The notes beneath the pieces were generated by a model. The model had not been told where the DNA came from and ran no database searches. It saw only the letters and a program-made list of their open reading frames with translations. Made by a program: the position numbers and the translations under genes. A stretch of DNA of 41,795 nucleotides from an uncultured Planctomycetaceae bacterium (GTDB taxonomy: Bacteria > Planctomycetota > Planctomycetia > Planctomycetales > Planctomycetaceae), in contig CAITYU010000380.1 of NCBI GenBank assembly GCA_903896675.1, forward strand, positions 1 through 41,795, read 5' to 3'. Positions 18,374-25,910 of the stretch are shown in pieces (the stretch's first letter is position 1; the number at the start of each line of letters is the position of its first letter).

Positions 18374-19753
18374 ATGCGTAATTTGCTATCCGCTGCTCTG
18401 GTTTTTCTGACGTGTTGCAGTGCGTTGCCTGCTGCGGAAATCGCGGGGCGATATGCGATCATCGTCCGCAGGGGGATGCCGTGGAAGCAGGTTGTGGGGG
18501 CTCTGCAGGATCGTTACGACGGGCAGGTGTTTACGTTCGACAAGGCACCTGAAGAGTTGCTGCAAACGGTGGCTCGGTACAAGCCGCGATACGCGTGTTT
18601 CGTGTGTGAGCCGACGGAGAATTTCCCGGAATTTGTGCTGGAAGCCAATCGATTCTGCCGGGAACTGGACGCCGATCCTTATGTGGATGCGATCTGGGGA
18701 ATACTGACCGGTCTGGATGAGCAGCAGGCACTGCAGATGGCGCGATCTGAGCCGGTGATTGTGCGGCGTGCCTTCACCAAGACTCAGGCCGACTGGCTGG
18801 ACTGGGTTGCTGAGGGCGAGTATGTCACGGAGTGGACGAGGGACCGTGGCGAGGTGGGGACAAAGCATCCCGGGGAAACGTTGCGGCTGCAGGACGGTGG
18901 TCCGAAGTCGGATGCCGATGACCTGAAACATGTGCACAGTCTGCTTTCGCGGGACAATTTCGATCTGATTATCGGTTCGGGCCATGGTGGTCAGCACAAC
19001 TGGATGCTGATGTATCCGTCGGGGTCCGGGTTTCTGACGGCAGGTGACGGGGCATTGACGATGACGGCTCCGGGAGTCAGTCTGCCGCTGCGGGCCAGTC
19101 GTCCGAAGCTGTACTGGGCGGTGGGCAATTGCCTGACCGGCGAGGTGAACTCGCCTCGGAACAGCTTTCGAAATTCCTATGCACTGGCGTGGATGAAGAA
19201 CGGTGCGAGGCAGTATATCGGAGCGGTGCAGCCGACGTGGTACGAATTGAACTGGAATATGGCGGACTGGTTTCTGAAACAGGACGGTCGCTGGACGTTT
19301 GCGGAATCGCTGTTTTTACTGCGGCAGTGGTCGCAGTTTCTGCTGGCCGAAAACGTTGCTCAGGGGCAGGACCGGCGGGGGACCGAGTACACTGACGGAA
19401 TTTTTGTACTGTATGGGGACCCGGCACTGGACAGCCGGATTGAGAAAAACCGGGATCCGGCGCTTGATGAGTCGCTGCAGGTGGTGCCTCTGGAGCAGTC
19501 GGGGAGAGTCAGAGTCACGTATACAGTGAAGGTGAACTTTGTCGGTCTGGGCAATAAACGCACGGCCGAGAAGTATGATGGCTGGCGGATTTTCAGCCAT
19601 CTGCTGCCGGAAAGTCTCAGCGACGTGCAGATTGAAAAATCAGACTTTGCGAAGGTGGTCATCCCCGGCGACTCGCTGATTTGGGATGCCGGAACGGGAC
19701 TGAAGGTTGGTGATCAGCGTTCGGTGACTTTCACCGCTGCACGGGACAGGTGA
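18374..19753 (+). CDS. Secreted protein with caspase/gingipain-like His-Cys dyad
   Basis: 459 residues with a signal peptide (LLSAALVFLTCCSALPA, cut before AEI). I do not recognise a named family, but the layout fits a clan CD cysteine peptidase. NFDLIIGSGHGGQHNW has His204 followed by Gly; about 50 residues later LYWAVGNCLTGEV has Cys253 after a hydrophobic strand; then NSYALAWMKNGARQYIGAV resembles the segment after the Cys in C25 gingipain-like domains. The tail ends in a beta-rich domain (VRVTYTVKVNFVG). An exported protease is inferred, not shown. ATG at 18374 is chosen; the GTG at 18362 is an alternative; neither has a good ribosome binding site. Confidence 0.75.
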   Translation: MRNLLSAALVFLTCCSALPAAEIAGRYAIIVRRGMPWKQVVGALQDRYDGQVFTFDKAPEELLQTVARYKPRYACFVCEPTENFPEFVLEANRFCRELDADPYVDAIWGILTGLDEQQALQMARSEPVIVRRAFTKTQADWLDWVAEGEYVTEWTRDRGEVGTKHPGETLRLQDGGPKSDADDLKHVHSLLSRDNFDLIIGSGHGGQHNWMLMYPSGSGFLTAGDGALTMTAPGVSLPLRASRPKLYWAVGNCLTGEVNSPRNSFRNSYALAWMKNGARQYIGAVQPTWYELNWNMADWFLKQDGRWTFAESLFLLRQWSQFLLAENVAQGQDRRGTEYTDGIFVLYGDPALDSRIEKNRDPALDESLQVVPLEQSGRVRVTYTVKVNFVGLGNKRTAEKYDGWRIFSHLLPESLSDVQIEKSDFAKVVIPGDSLIWDAGTGLKVGDQRSVTFTAARDR

Positions 19754-19770
19754 CAACACGGCGACCTGTC
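19745..19770. terminator. Hairpin between convergent genes
   Basis: GACAGGT (19745-19751) pairs exactly with ACCTGTC (19764-19770) around a 12-base loop. It overlaps the stop codons of both convergent genes, which are only 15 bases apart. No T-tract on either side, so rho-independent action is doubtful. Confidence 0.3.
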
Positions 19771-21121
19771 ATGGCTGGATGGGATCCACGTAGATGGGGT
19801 TGGTCAGCACCCAGACCATGTCAGTGCCGGCCACGTTCAGCCATGCTTCGCAGCGGTAGACGCCCGGCTGGTCCAGCACAACGTCCAGTTGTGCTCCAGA
19901 GGCTTCGTGGACTGCCGTTCCGTTGCGCAGTATCTTCCAGTGGCAGGGCAGAGGGCTGTGTCCCTGCAGTCGACCGTTGGGAGTGAACGTGGCGCGACCT
20001 CCCAGTGGTGTGATGCCGTTGGCTGACTGCAGTTGGAGCTGGAAGCCCTGCGAATCTGCCAGCCAGTCGAACGCCACGAAGCAGCGGCCTGCATCGAGGC
20101 ATTCCCGGACAGAGGTTTCGCTCAGTTCCTTCAGCAGCAGATGCGTGGCGACATGCCGCAGGCTGTATTCGTAGCGGTCAAGGTACAGTGAAAAGATCAG
20201 TTCACCGGGCATTCGACCCAGACGCATCTGTTCACTGTCGGGAATCAGGCTGAGATCGATATCGAGGAGTTTTTCCCCGAGGGCATCTTCCAGTCGCCCC
20301 TGGTTTTCGGTGATCCAGCGAATTCCCAGCCCCACGTTTTGGTGGGCATCGTTGGCGGCGACACCCGTGTGCGGTGCAGTCTGGCATAATTGGTCGAATC
20401 GTCGCAGATAATCGGCCGGATAATTCTGGATGGCCCCGAAACACTCCTGCGGATACTTCTGAATGGCGACGGAAAGCTGAAACAGTTTGAGGGGGTTCCT
20501 GAGGGTGGCGACCAGTGCCTTTTCCTCCTTGAAATCAGCATGGGTGTTGTAGATTTCGGTGCCGCTGATTCCGTTAATCTGCCAGTCCATGCGTTCTTCG
20601 AGGTGCGAGACAAAAATCTGTCCGTCGCGGCCGCGGACGAGGTCGGCCAGTTCCTGCGGTGACTTTGTCGTGATGCCCTCGAGGCTGAATGTCGGGTAGA
20701 CAAGGAATCCGGATTGTTCTGCGCCCGGTATCAGCAGTATGCCGTCGCTGAGACCACGGTGGCCATCCCTGAAAAAGTCGTAGTGTTCGGCCGGATGTTC
20801 GGTGAACATGAGAATGGAGGTTCCCGCCTTTTTTGCTGCGGCGATGATATCTGGCAACTGGCCGCGGCTGTCATGGGAGAAGTGCGAGTGCACGTGCAGA
20901 TTGGCCCGGTGCTGCTGGTAACCGTCCGTGCGTTCAGGAGCTTTTCGCTGAGCGGCAAAGTCTGTGCGCGCCTGCTGCACGGCCTGCAGGCGTTTGACCT
21001 GCAGACGATCCACTGCGTCCTCGGCAGAAGTCACTGCAGAGGTGCTGAGGATGAATGTGATGATAAGTGCGACACCGAGCCGGAAAAAAGCCGACGGTGG
21101 AGTGAGTTCGGTGAATGACAT
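19769..21121 (-). CDS. Exported PHP-domain metal-dependent phosphoesterase-like protein
   Basis: 450 residues from the ATG at 21121, which opens a signal peptide (FFRLGVALIITFILSTSAVTSA). A longer start (GTG at 21169 or ATG at 21166) would overlap the stop of the upstream gene (GTGA), which argues for coupling but gives an unusually long n-region. The PHP motifs are clear: NLHVHSHFSHDSRG (motif I, H-x-H), MFTEHPAEHYDFF (motif II), ILLIPGAEQSG, FVSHLEERMDW and GVAANDAHQN. These residues normally bind two or three metal ions and hydrolyse phosphoesters. A C-terminal ~100-residue beta domain follows. Substrate unknown. Confidence 0.88.
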   Translation of the reverse strand: MSFTELTPPSAFFRLGVALIITFILSTSAVTSAEDAVDRLQVKRLQAVQQARTDFAAQRKAPERTDGYQQHRANLHVHSHFSHDSRGQLPDIIAAAKKAGTSILMFTEHPAEHYDFFRDGHRGLSDGILLIPGAEQSGFLVYPTFSLEGITTKSPQELADLVRGRDGQIFVSHLEERMDWQINGISGTEIYNTHADFKEEKALVATLRNPLKLFQLSVAIQKYPQECFGAIQNYPADYLRRFDQLCQTAPHTGVAANDAHQNVGLGIRWITENQGRLEDALGEKLLDIDLSLIPDSEQMRLGRMPGELIFSLYLDRYEYSLRHVATHLLLKELSETSVRECLDAGRCFVAFDWLADSQGFQLQLQSANGITPLGGRATFTPNGRLQGHSPLPCHWKILRNGTAVHEASGAQLDVVLDQPGVYRCEAWLNVAGTDMVWVLTNPIYVDPIQP

Positions 21122-21165
21122 GCGCTGCCTGTGAATGCTGGATAGTGACGCGTGGTTCAGGTGCA

Positions 21166-21669
21166 TCACGGTGCAGGTTGAACCAGAGGGGTGCGGTCCG
21201 GCGGCGGGCCTCTGCGCAGGGAACCGCCGCCGTTGGAATACCTGTCAATCACCGTACTGGTGCGATCATACAGTGACAGAAATCCGATGGCGCAGTAGGC
21301 TGAAACTGCCAGTGCTGGCAGCAGATGCCGGTAAACTCCGGGGAGTGTCCGGCGACGGGCAATCAGCAGGATCTGCATACCGGCTCCCAGAGCCCAGAAG
21401 ATGCCGCTGATGGTTGTCACGACTGCCATGAAGGTTTCGTAGTCGGGAAGCGGCCGTTGACGCATGCCCCAGCCGAGTTGGGTGATCTCATCAAAAAACG
21501 TTCGGCAGATAACATAGAAAACGAGTGCTACCAGTGGCAGTCCCCAACTGAGCTGTGGGCAGCGACACAGTCGAGCAGCCAGCCGGTCGTGGACAGGGGC
21601 CGCTTTGCAGAGTTTGAGGCCATCTGCGGGTACCCACGGATCGTGATCCGACTTGTGATGCTGATCCAT
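21166..21669 (-). CDS. Small membrane protein, three predicted TM segments
   Basis: 167 residues. The ATG at 21669 has AGGAGG 7 bases upstream, the best ribosome binding site in this part of the window. After a soluble N-terminus with His and Cys residues (MDQHHKSDHD, C-RCPQ), three hydrophobic segments follow: LPLVALVFYVICRTFF, FMAVVTTISGIFWALGAGMQI and LLPALAVSAYCAIGFLSLY. I do not recognise the family. It is directly upstream of the PHP gene and probably cotranscribed with it, and is divergent from the DUF2306-like gene at 21808. Confidence 0.75.
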   Translation of the reverse strand: MDQHHKSDHDPWVPADGLKLCKAAPVHDRLAARLCRCPQLSWGLPLVALVFYVICRTFFDEITQLGWGMRQRPLPDYETFMAVVTTISGIFWALGAGMQILLIARRRTLPGVYRHLLPALAVSAYCAIGFLSLYDRTSTVIDRYSNGGGSLRRGPPPDRTPLVQPAP

Positions 21670-21807
21670 TGCTGGTCCTCCTGTGCAGGCTGATTGTCGA
21701 ATGGCAGGTGGGAAGATAAAACACGGGCCGGGCAGCCGGGTGAGTCTATGCATTGAAATTGTTCAGGTAAACTGAGGAAAGCGGTGAATTGCCGGGGGAG
21801 TTCTGTA

Positions 21808-22467
21808 ATGCGGTTGCCCGATTCCGAGAGCCTCAGTCTTCGCGACGCTGCGAAAGCGTGGTTTGGTGGCCTGGCGGCTGTGGTGGTGCTGGTGATAGCA
21901 CTCAGAATCGTGGGCACCTATGGATTTTATTTTCCACCGGATTTTGATCGTGGATTTCTGCAGGCCCGGCAGGCGTACTTCTGGCGTTCGTTCTACTGGG
22001 TAGGTTTTTACCTGCATATCATCGGGGCCCCGATTGCCCTGATCTGCGGATTACCGCAGTTCAGTCGCCTGCTGCTCTGCTGGTCACCTCGAACCCATCG
22101 TCTGCTGGGCAGGATTTACGCTCTGGCTGTGCTGCTGGGGGCGGCTCCGGGTGGCTTTATTATGGGCTTTCGCAGCTTCGCGGGTATTCCGGCACTGCTG
22201 TGTTTCTCACTGATGAGCCTGCTGGTCAGTGTGTTCACGATACTGGCGTGGCGGGATGCCGTACGTCGCAGATTCGTCAGTCATCGACGCTGGATGATTC
22301 GCAGCTATCTGATGATGGCGTCGGCAGTGCTGTTGCGGCTGATTGATCCTGTCCTGCGAGATCTGGGAGTCTCCGATATGCCGTCGTATGTGTGGTCACT
22401 GTGGCTGAGCTGGGTGCCGTCGCTGCTGATTTTTGAACTGGCAGAGCGAAGTTCACGACGCGGTTGA
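21808..22467 (+). CDS. DUF2306-like membrane protein
   Basis: 219 residues with about six hydrophobic segments. The pattern fits DUF2306 (predicted membrane protein): a first helix, a periplasmic loop (FYFPPDFDRGFLQARQAYFW), then YLHIIGAPIALICGLPQF, HRLLGRIYALAVLLGAAPGGFIM, and a conserved HRRWMIRSYLMMASAVLLR. The HR and HRRWM-RS motifs are typical of the family. The ATG at 21808 has GGGGGAG at 21794-21800; a GTG at 21784 is possible but has no binding site. Function unknown. The gene is followed by degraded DNA. Confidence 0.82.
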   Translation: MRLPDSESLSLRDAAKAWFGGLAAVVVLVIALRIVGTYGFYFPPDFDRGFLQARQAYFWRSFYWVGFYLHIIGAPIALICGLPQFSRLLLCWSPRTHRLLGRIYALAVLLGAAPGGFIMGFRSFAGIPALLCFSLMSLLVSVFTILAWRDAVRRRFVSHRRWMIRSYLMMASAVLLRLIDPVLRDLGVSDMPSYVWSLWLSWVPSLLIFELAERSSRRG

Positions 22468-22480
22468 ATCGCGATAAGTT

Positions 22481-22595
22481 CTAGTCGAGGAATTTTCCAT
22501 CGTTTGTGATCTCAACCTCCAGCATTTTTCCGGTCTTCGACTGACCTTTCAGTTCGTAAACCGATGGCCATTCTTCGACTTCAGTGCAGGCCGCC
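22481..22595 (-). pseudogene. C-terminal remnant of a PepSY-like protein, cut by a palindromic repeat
   Basis: On the minus strand the frame reads VEEWPSVYELKG, then KMLEVEITNDGKFLD and stop. The alternation of YE(L/V), a Lys/Gly turn, (E)VEI and DGK-L is what the last repeat of PepSY-like proteins looks like. Upstream on the same strand the frame runs straight into the palindromic repeat at 22599 and loses all resemblance, so the 5' part has been replaced or lost. Assignment rests on about 30 residues. Confidence 0.4.
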
Positions 22596-22598
22596 TCC

Positions 22599-22708
22599 TG
22601 GGAGGGCGAAGCTCCTGCTGAGCCGAGCCACCTGGATCGCGCGGCTCGGCAGGAGCCTCGCCCTCCCACGATTGGATCCGGCGGCTCGGTGGGAGCCTCG
22701 CCCTTCCA
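22599..22708. repeat. REP-like palindrome, two inverted arms plus a third partial copy
   Basis: Arm 1 at 22599-22625 and arm 2 at 22642-22668 are 27-base inverted repeats with two differences, both leaving G-U pairs in one transcript; the spacer is 16 bases. A third copy of arm 2 with a few changes lies at 22682-22708. In translation the arms give GEAPAEP and GSAGASPS, peptide strings often seen in spurious planctomycete gene calls, which fits a dispersed intergenic element (from memory). No transposase is nearby. Confidence 0.85.
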
Positions 22709-22838
22709 GGGGGAACCACCGAGCACCAGTTCGGTGACCCCTTCGGGACAGCACCCGTTGGCTTCGGCCAACGGCTGGCCTTTGGATGCTTCTGCAAGTG
22801 GTGTCTCTCGTTATCAAAATACTTCTTCACACCGCGCA

Positions 22839-22933
22839 CTACCTTTGACGTTGAGTCAGATTCAGTGCCGTCAGCACTGCGATAATGGCGATGACGACCA
22901 GCAGTTCAATAAGAGTGAAGCCCTACGTGTCAC
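22839..22933 (-). pseudogene. Remnant of a DUF1559/prepilin gene with a frameshift
   Basis: Reading the minus strand, GTG at 22933 gives M-T-R-R and then loses frame; one missing G restores [17 protein letters not shown], the prepilin motif, which begins at 22922. The frame then reads TALNLTQRQR and stops at 22839, where an intact family member would continue [14 protein letters not shown]. No in-frame start exists for the motif because TAG lies directly before its Gly codon. It is therefore a broken 5' fragment of a gene like that at 1826. Confidence 0.75.
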
Positions 22934-23209
22934 GCCTCGAATGAGGCAAACGCGGAACTGTATTTCCGGCCATCCTGTGTCTTCCAGTCTTTGCGAGTGC
23001 GTTCAGGTTCGTCGTCGTGAACGGACTAAAGCGAAAACTGAGGTCTGGCAGAATTTATGTTGCGGCGATTGCGACCATTCGGAAGATAAGACGCGGCTTA
23101 ACGGCTGCCTGGGATTCCAGCGGAGTCACAAGTGAGGGGTATGTCATTTCCGCAGTCCGCTCAGTGGGGCCCCGCGTCCATGCAGAACGACGTAAGTTGG
23201 CAGGAATCC
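22934..23209. other. Gene-free stretch beside the degraded genes
   Basis: No coding frame, RNA gene or convincing hairpin was found here. It lies upstream of the prepilin remnant (on that gene's strand) and downstream of the slipin stop. It may contain the old promoter region of the lost pilin gene. Confidence 0.4.
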
Positions 23210-24334
23210 TTACAGCAGGCTGACGACTCGGTCAGCAAGGCTTTTGTCCCGAGCTGCGTTTTCTCCGAGGATGATGTTGAGCTTCCCAGCCGCGGCGATT
23301 CTTTCCAGCGTCTCCAGCTCGCGCAATCGCATCAGTGTCGGGTTTTCAGCCAGCAGTCGGGCTGTGTTTGCCTGTGATCGCATCGCCGCTGTTTCCTCGC
23401 GACGCGCAATCAAATTGGCCTCAGCCGCTTTCTTCGCTTCCGTCACCCGGTTCATCAATTCCTTCATTTCACCGGGCAGAATCACATCGCGGATTCCGAC
23501 ACTGGTAATGGCCAGCCCAAACTGATCTGCCCGCGTCTTCAGGTCTTCGGAAAGCTGCTGGCTGACCGCGTTTTTTTCCGACAGGAACAGGTCCAGCTCG
23601 CGGGTACCCACTGCGGCGCGCAGCACCAGTTGTGCCTCTCGGTAAAGTGTCTGCCGCAGGTCTTCCGTCAGCGTGACGGCCCTGCGAGCGTCCGTGACGC
23701 GATAGGTCACCGTCGCATTGATGCGGAGAGTCACCTTGTCCGCTGTCATCAGGTCCTGACCGGTGATATCGAGGATGGCTTCCCGCAAATCAACTTCCAC
23801 AACCTGCACTTCCGCCAGTCCTCTCCAGAACGCGTGTACGCCGGGGCCGAGAGACTCTCGGTACTCCCCATCCACATACAGCAGTCCGACCCGTTCGCGG
23901 GCCACAGTGGCCAGCTCAAGAACGTGCTGCGCCATCGGCGAAGTGACAATTGTGCGGACATCCGGATGCTGCAGGCAAACTGTGCGTGCATCCACGACCT
24001 CAGTTCGCACGTGGCGCTGCCCGGTCCAGTAGACGTGGATCCCGGGTGTCAGGAGCTGGCTGAAACGACCGTCGATCCAGACCAGACCGCGCTGGTGGTC
24101 CTGCAGGTCCAGTACCACTGCTCGGCCGTTCAACGCTCCCGACCGGACAATCAGGTCCAATTGTTCATGGACCAGTTCCGGGTCACGCTGTGAAACAATC
24201 TGCAGTCGGTTTCGGTTGAAGGGGTCGAAGAAACGGTGGTGACCGGGGTCTACGAGCCCACAAAATTCGCCGTCGCGGAACAGAAGCCCCACCTCATAGC
24301 TGCGAAGCTGAACTTTTTTGAAAGGAAAACACAC
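23210..24334 (-). CDS. Slipin (SPFH/stomatin-like) family protein
   Basis: 374 residues. An N-terminal region of about 130 residues (VGLLFRDGEFCGLVDPGHHRFFDP, SQRDPELVHEQLD, RAVVLDLQDHQRGLVWIDGRF) precedes the SPFH domain (ERVGLLYVDGEYRESLGPGVHAFWRG, VEVDLREAILDITGQDLMTADKVTLRINATVTYRV), and a coiled-coil rich in Glu, Ala and Arg (EAKKAAEANLIARREETAAMRSQAN) follows. No clear N-terminal membrane helix is visible. SPFH proteins form ring-like scaffolds at membranes. The start is GTG at 24334 with GAGGTGA upstream; an in-frame TGA lies just before it, so nothing longer is possible. Confidence 0.9.
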   Translation of the reverse strand: MCFPFKKVQLRSYEVGLLFRDGEFCGLVDPGHHRFFDPFNRNRLQIVSQRDPELVHEQLDLIVRSGALNGRAVVLDLQDHQRGLVWIDGRFSQLLTPGIHVYWTGQRHVRTEVVDARTVCLQHPDVRTIVTSPMAQHVLELATVARERVGLLYVDGEYRESLGPGVHAFWRGLAEVQVVEVDLREAILDITGQDLMTADKVTLRINATVTYRVTDARRAVTLTEDLRQTLYREAQLVLRAAVGTRELDLFLSEKNAVSQQLSEDLKTRADQFGLAITSVGIRDVILPGEMKELMNRVTEAKKAAEANLIARREETAAMRSQANTARLLAENPTLMRLRELETLERIAAAGKLNIILGENAARDKSLADRVVSLL

Positions 24335-24513
24335 GACTCACCTCACCGTTGCTGAAGTACCTGATCACCGAAGAGTGCTGGCTTGAGGGGCCGTCCGAAG
24401 GCAGAACACTCGCAGAACGCATGGCTGACGAGCGGAGTGCGCGCTGGCGAACTGCAGCGCAGGACGCTGTGGTGCACACTGCAAAGCCGTCGGACATGTT
24501 TCTCACTGGTTCT

Positions 24514-24624
24514 TCAGGCAATATCAATCGCGGACACGGTCTTGATGATGACCTGGACCGGAAGCCTGAGGAAGAACAGGTGGAACCGTTCGTCGCGAAT
24601 GTCTGCCTTCTTCAGGTCACTCAT
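24514..24624 (-). CDS. Possible 36-residue protein downstream of the tRNA-like element
   Basis: ATG at 24624 is one base past the predicted end of the tRNA-like element. The frame reads MSDLKKADIRDERFHLFFLR, then a hydrophobic LPVQVIIKTVSAIDIA and stop. The composition, charged start then an amphipathic or hydrophobic end, is protein-like, but there is no ribosome binding site and the frame is also open upstream through the tRNA-like sequence. No family recognised. Confidence 0.2.
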   Translation of the reverse strand: MSDLKKADIRDERFHLFFLRLPVQVIIKTVSAIDIA

Positions 24625-24625
24625 C

Positions 24626-24697
24626 AGCTGGTTGCGGGATTCGAACCCGCAGTACCCAGATACAGAATCTGGTGCTCCACCGCTGAGCTGGCAGTCA
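24626..24697 (-). tRNA. tRNA-Gln(CUG)-like element, acceptor stem absent; likely pseudo-tRNA
   Basis: On the minus strand a cloverleaf core is plain: D stem GCTC/GAGC (loop AGCGGTG), anticodon stem CCAGA/TCTGG around loop TTCTGTA (anticodon CTG, Gln), five-base variable loop GTACT, and T stem GCGGG/CCCGC around TTCGAAT. Core at 24634-24688. The seven bases expected at the 5' acceptor side (TGACTGC) make no pair with the seven on the 3' side (AACCAGC). Conserved U8 is C and A21 is G. No CCA is encoded. A working tRNA-Gln is therefore unlikely; a decayed gene or a tRNA-like RNA remain open. Confidence 0.6.
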
Positions 24698-24852
24698 TTG
24701 ATGTTTCCCGTCACAACCCGGCTTAGGAACAGATCAGCGCAGATCTCTGCAGATGCGCTGGCTGCCACCGGACGGTCCACAACTTCGACTTCACCTGAAA
24801 ATTCAAACCCAAGGGAACCTGAGACGACAGACAGCGACGAGTGAAGAAGGTT

Positions 24853-24874
24853 CGGCTGTTTTCTGAAAAAGCCG
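24853..24874 (-). terminator. Bulged hairpin after the histidine phosphatase gene
   Basis: On the minus strand CGGCTTTTTC pairs with GAAAACAGCCG with one bulged C, 13 bases beyond the stop at 24888. Position suits a terminator; a terminal T-run is missing. Confidence 0.35.
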
Positions 24875-24887
24875 GTATGTGCGATTC

Positions 24888-25517
24888 TCAGTCGGGGTTG
24901 GTCAACTGCCAGAGGTCCGGGCCTGACTGAGCCAGCACGATGGGGGTGGCGTTCGGCACAGGAAACTGCATGACAGATTCGGGGGCCGCTTTCGTCAGTA
25001 CGCCGATCAGGCAGCGAATGGTCTGGCAGTGCGACACCAGCAGCAGGTCGTGGGTGACGTGCGGAACGTGCCGCAGTAATTCGTCGTGAGCACGCTGCGT
25101 CACCTCTGCCAGGTTTTCTCCGAGTGGAGCTTTCTGATGAAAGTGGGCCCGAAATGCACTGAACTGTGGATTTTCGCGGTATTCCGGAAATTCCGCCAGC
25201 ACGTCCTGCTCCTGGCGCCCTTCAAACAGTCCCAGGGAGCGTTCGTTGAATCCGGTGCTGGCCGGGAAGCGAAACGGTGGTTCTTGAAGTTGCTGAATGA
25301 CCAGTTCCAGCGTTTCGGATGCCCGGCCCAGACTGGAGCTGACGGCGTGAGAGATGCAGTATTTGGGGGAACCTGCGAGGATCCGTCCGGCGTCGCGAGC
25401 CTGCTGCCGACCGCACTCCGTCAGTGGCGTATCCAGTTGGCCGCAGAAGATGGTCTGTGTCTGTTGAGCAGCGTTGACTTCAGATTGTCCGTGTCGAAGC
25501 AGAATCAGATGTCTCAT
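24888..25517 (-). CDS. Histidine phosphatase family protein (phosphoglycerate mutase-like)
   Basis: 209 residues. The N-terminal LILLRHGQSEVN holds the catalytic R8-H9-G motif; LDTPLTECGRQQA, SSSLGRASETLEL (second Arg), FNERSLGLFEGR (conserved Glu) and LLLVSHCQTIRCLIG (second catalytic His) complete the family set. It transfers phosphate through a phospho-His; members are mutases or broad phosphatases, and the sequence alone does not choose. ATG at 25517 lacks a clear ribosome binding site. No operon partner. Confidence 0.92.
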   Translation of the reverse strand: MRHLILLRHGQSEVNAAQQTQTIFCGQLDTPLTECGRQQARDAGRILAGSPKYCISHAVSSSLGRASETLELVIQQLQEPPFRFPASTGFNERSLGLFEGRQEQDVLAEFPEYRENPQFSAFRAHFHQKAPLGENLAEVTQRAHDELLRHVPHVTHDLLLVSHCQTIRCLIGVLTKAAPESVMQFPVPNATPIVLAQSGPDLWQLTNPD

Positions 25518-25910
25518 GGTGGCGACTTTCCGGTTCGGATGATGATTTCCAGACCATAGGTGGAATCCTTGTATGGCTCAACACCTGCCGGTCGGAATGT
25601 CTGAAGTCTGGAAAACTTCCCGGGCAAGCAATCTGCTGCTGCCGTGATCTCAGGCACTGCGGGACATTGCGATTGCGGTGCGATCGCTGCGCAGCACATT
25701 GACGACAGGGAAATCCAATGGCTGGACCGTCCGATTTTCTGTTGGTTTTTTTGTCTGCAATCCCGGTCATGCTGAAGGTAGTGGTGATTTCTGATTGCAC
25801 TGACCGGGACATCACGGCAGAATTCCGGAAGTTCAACCTGTATCCCTGACTGATGAATTCTGTATGCCTGCGGGCTGATTGTGTGTCTGCTGCTGCAGGA
25901 CGGGTGTTCT
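25518..25910. other. Intergenic region between divergent genes
   Basis: These 393 bases separate the histidine phosphatase (minus) from the BSP-like peptidase (plus), so both promoters should lie here. I see no conserved reading frame, RNA gene or strong hairpin. There is a T7 run at 25746-25752 without a convincing stem before it. Confidence 0.4.

Noticed and set aside
22584-23135. 183-codon plus-strand frame containing GEAPAEP and GASPF peptides
   Set aside because: It is the translation of the palindromic repeat plus the antisense of the prepilin remnant; no start context, no family.
24294-24527. 77-codon minus-strand frame overlapping the slipin start
   Set aside because: Ser/Arg-rich, runs out of frame into the slipin coding region, no ribosome binding site.
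24514-24780. 88-codon frame reading through the tRNA-like element
   Set aside because: Its middle is the translation of tRNA arms (CGFESRN is the T-arm), a common artefact; only the short frame after it is kept as a weak candidate.
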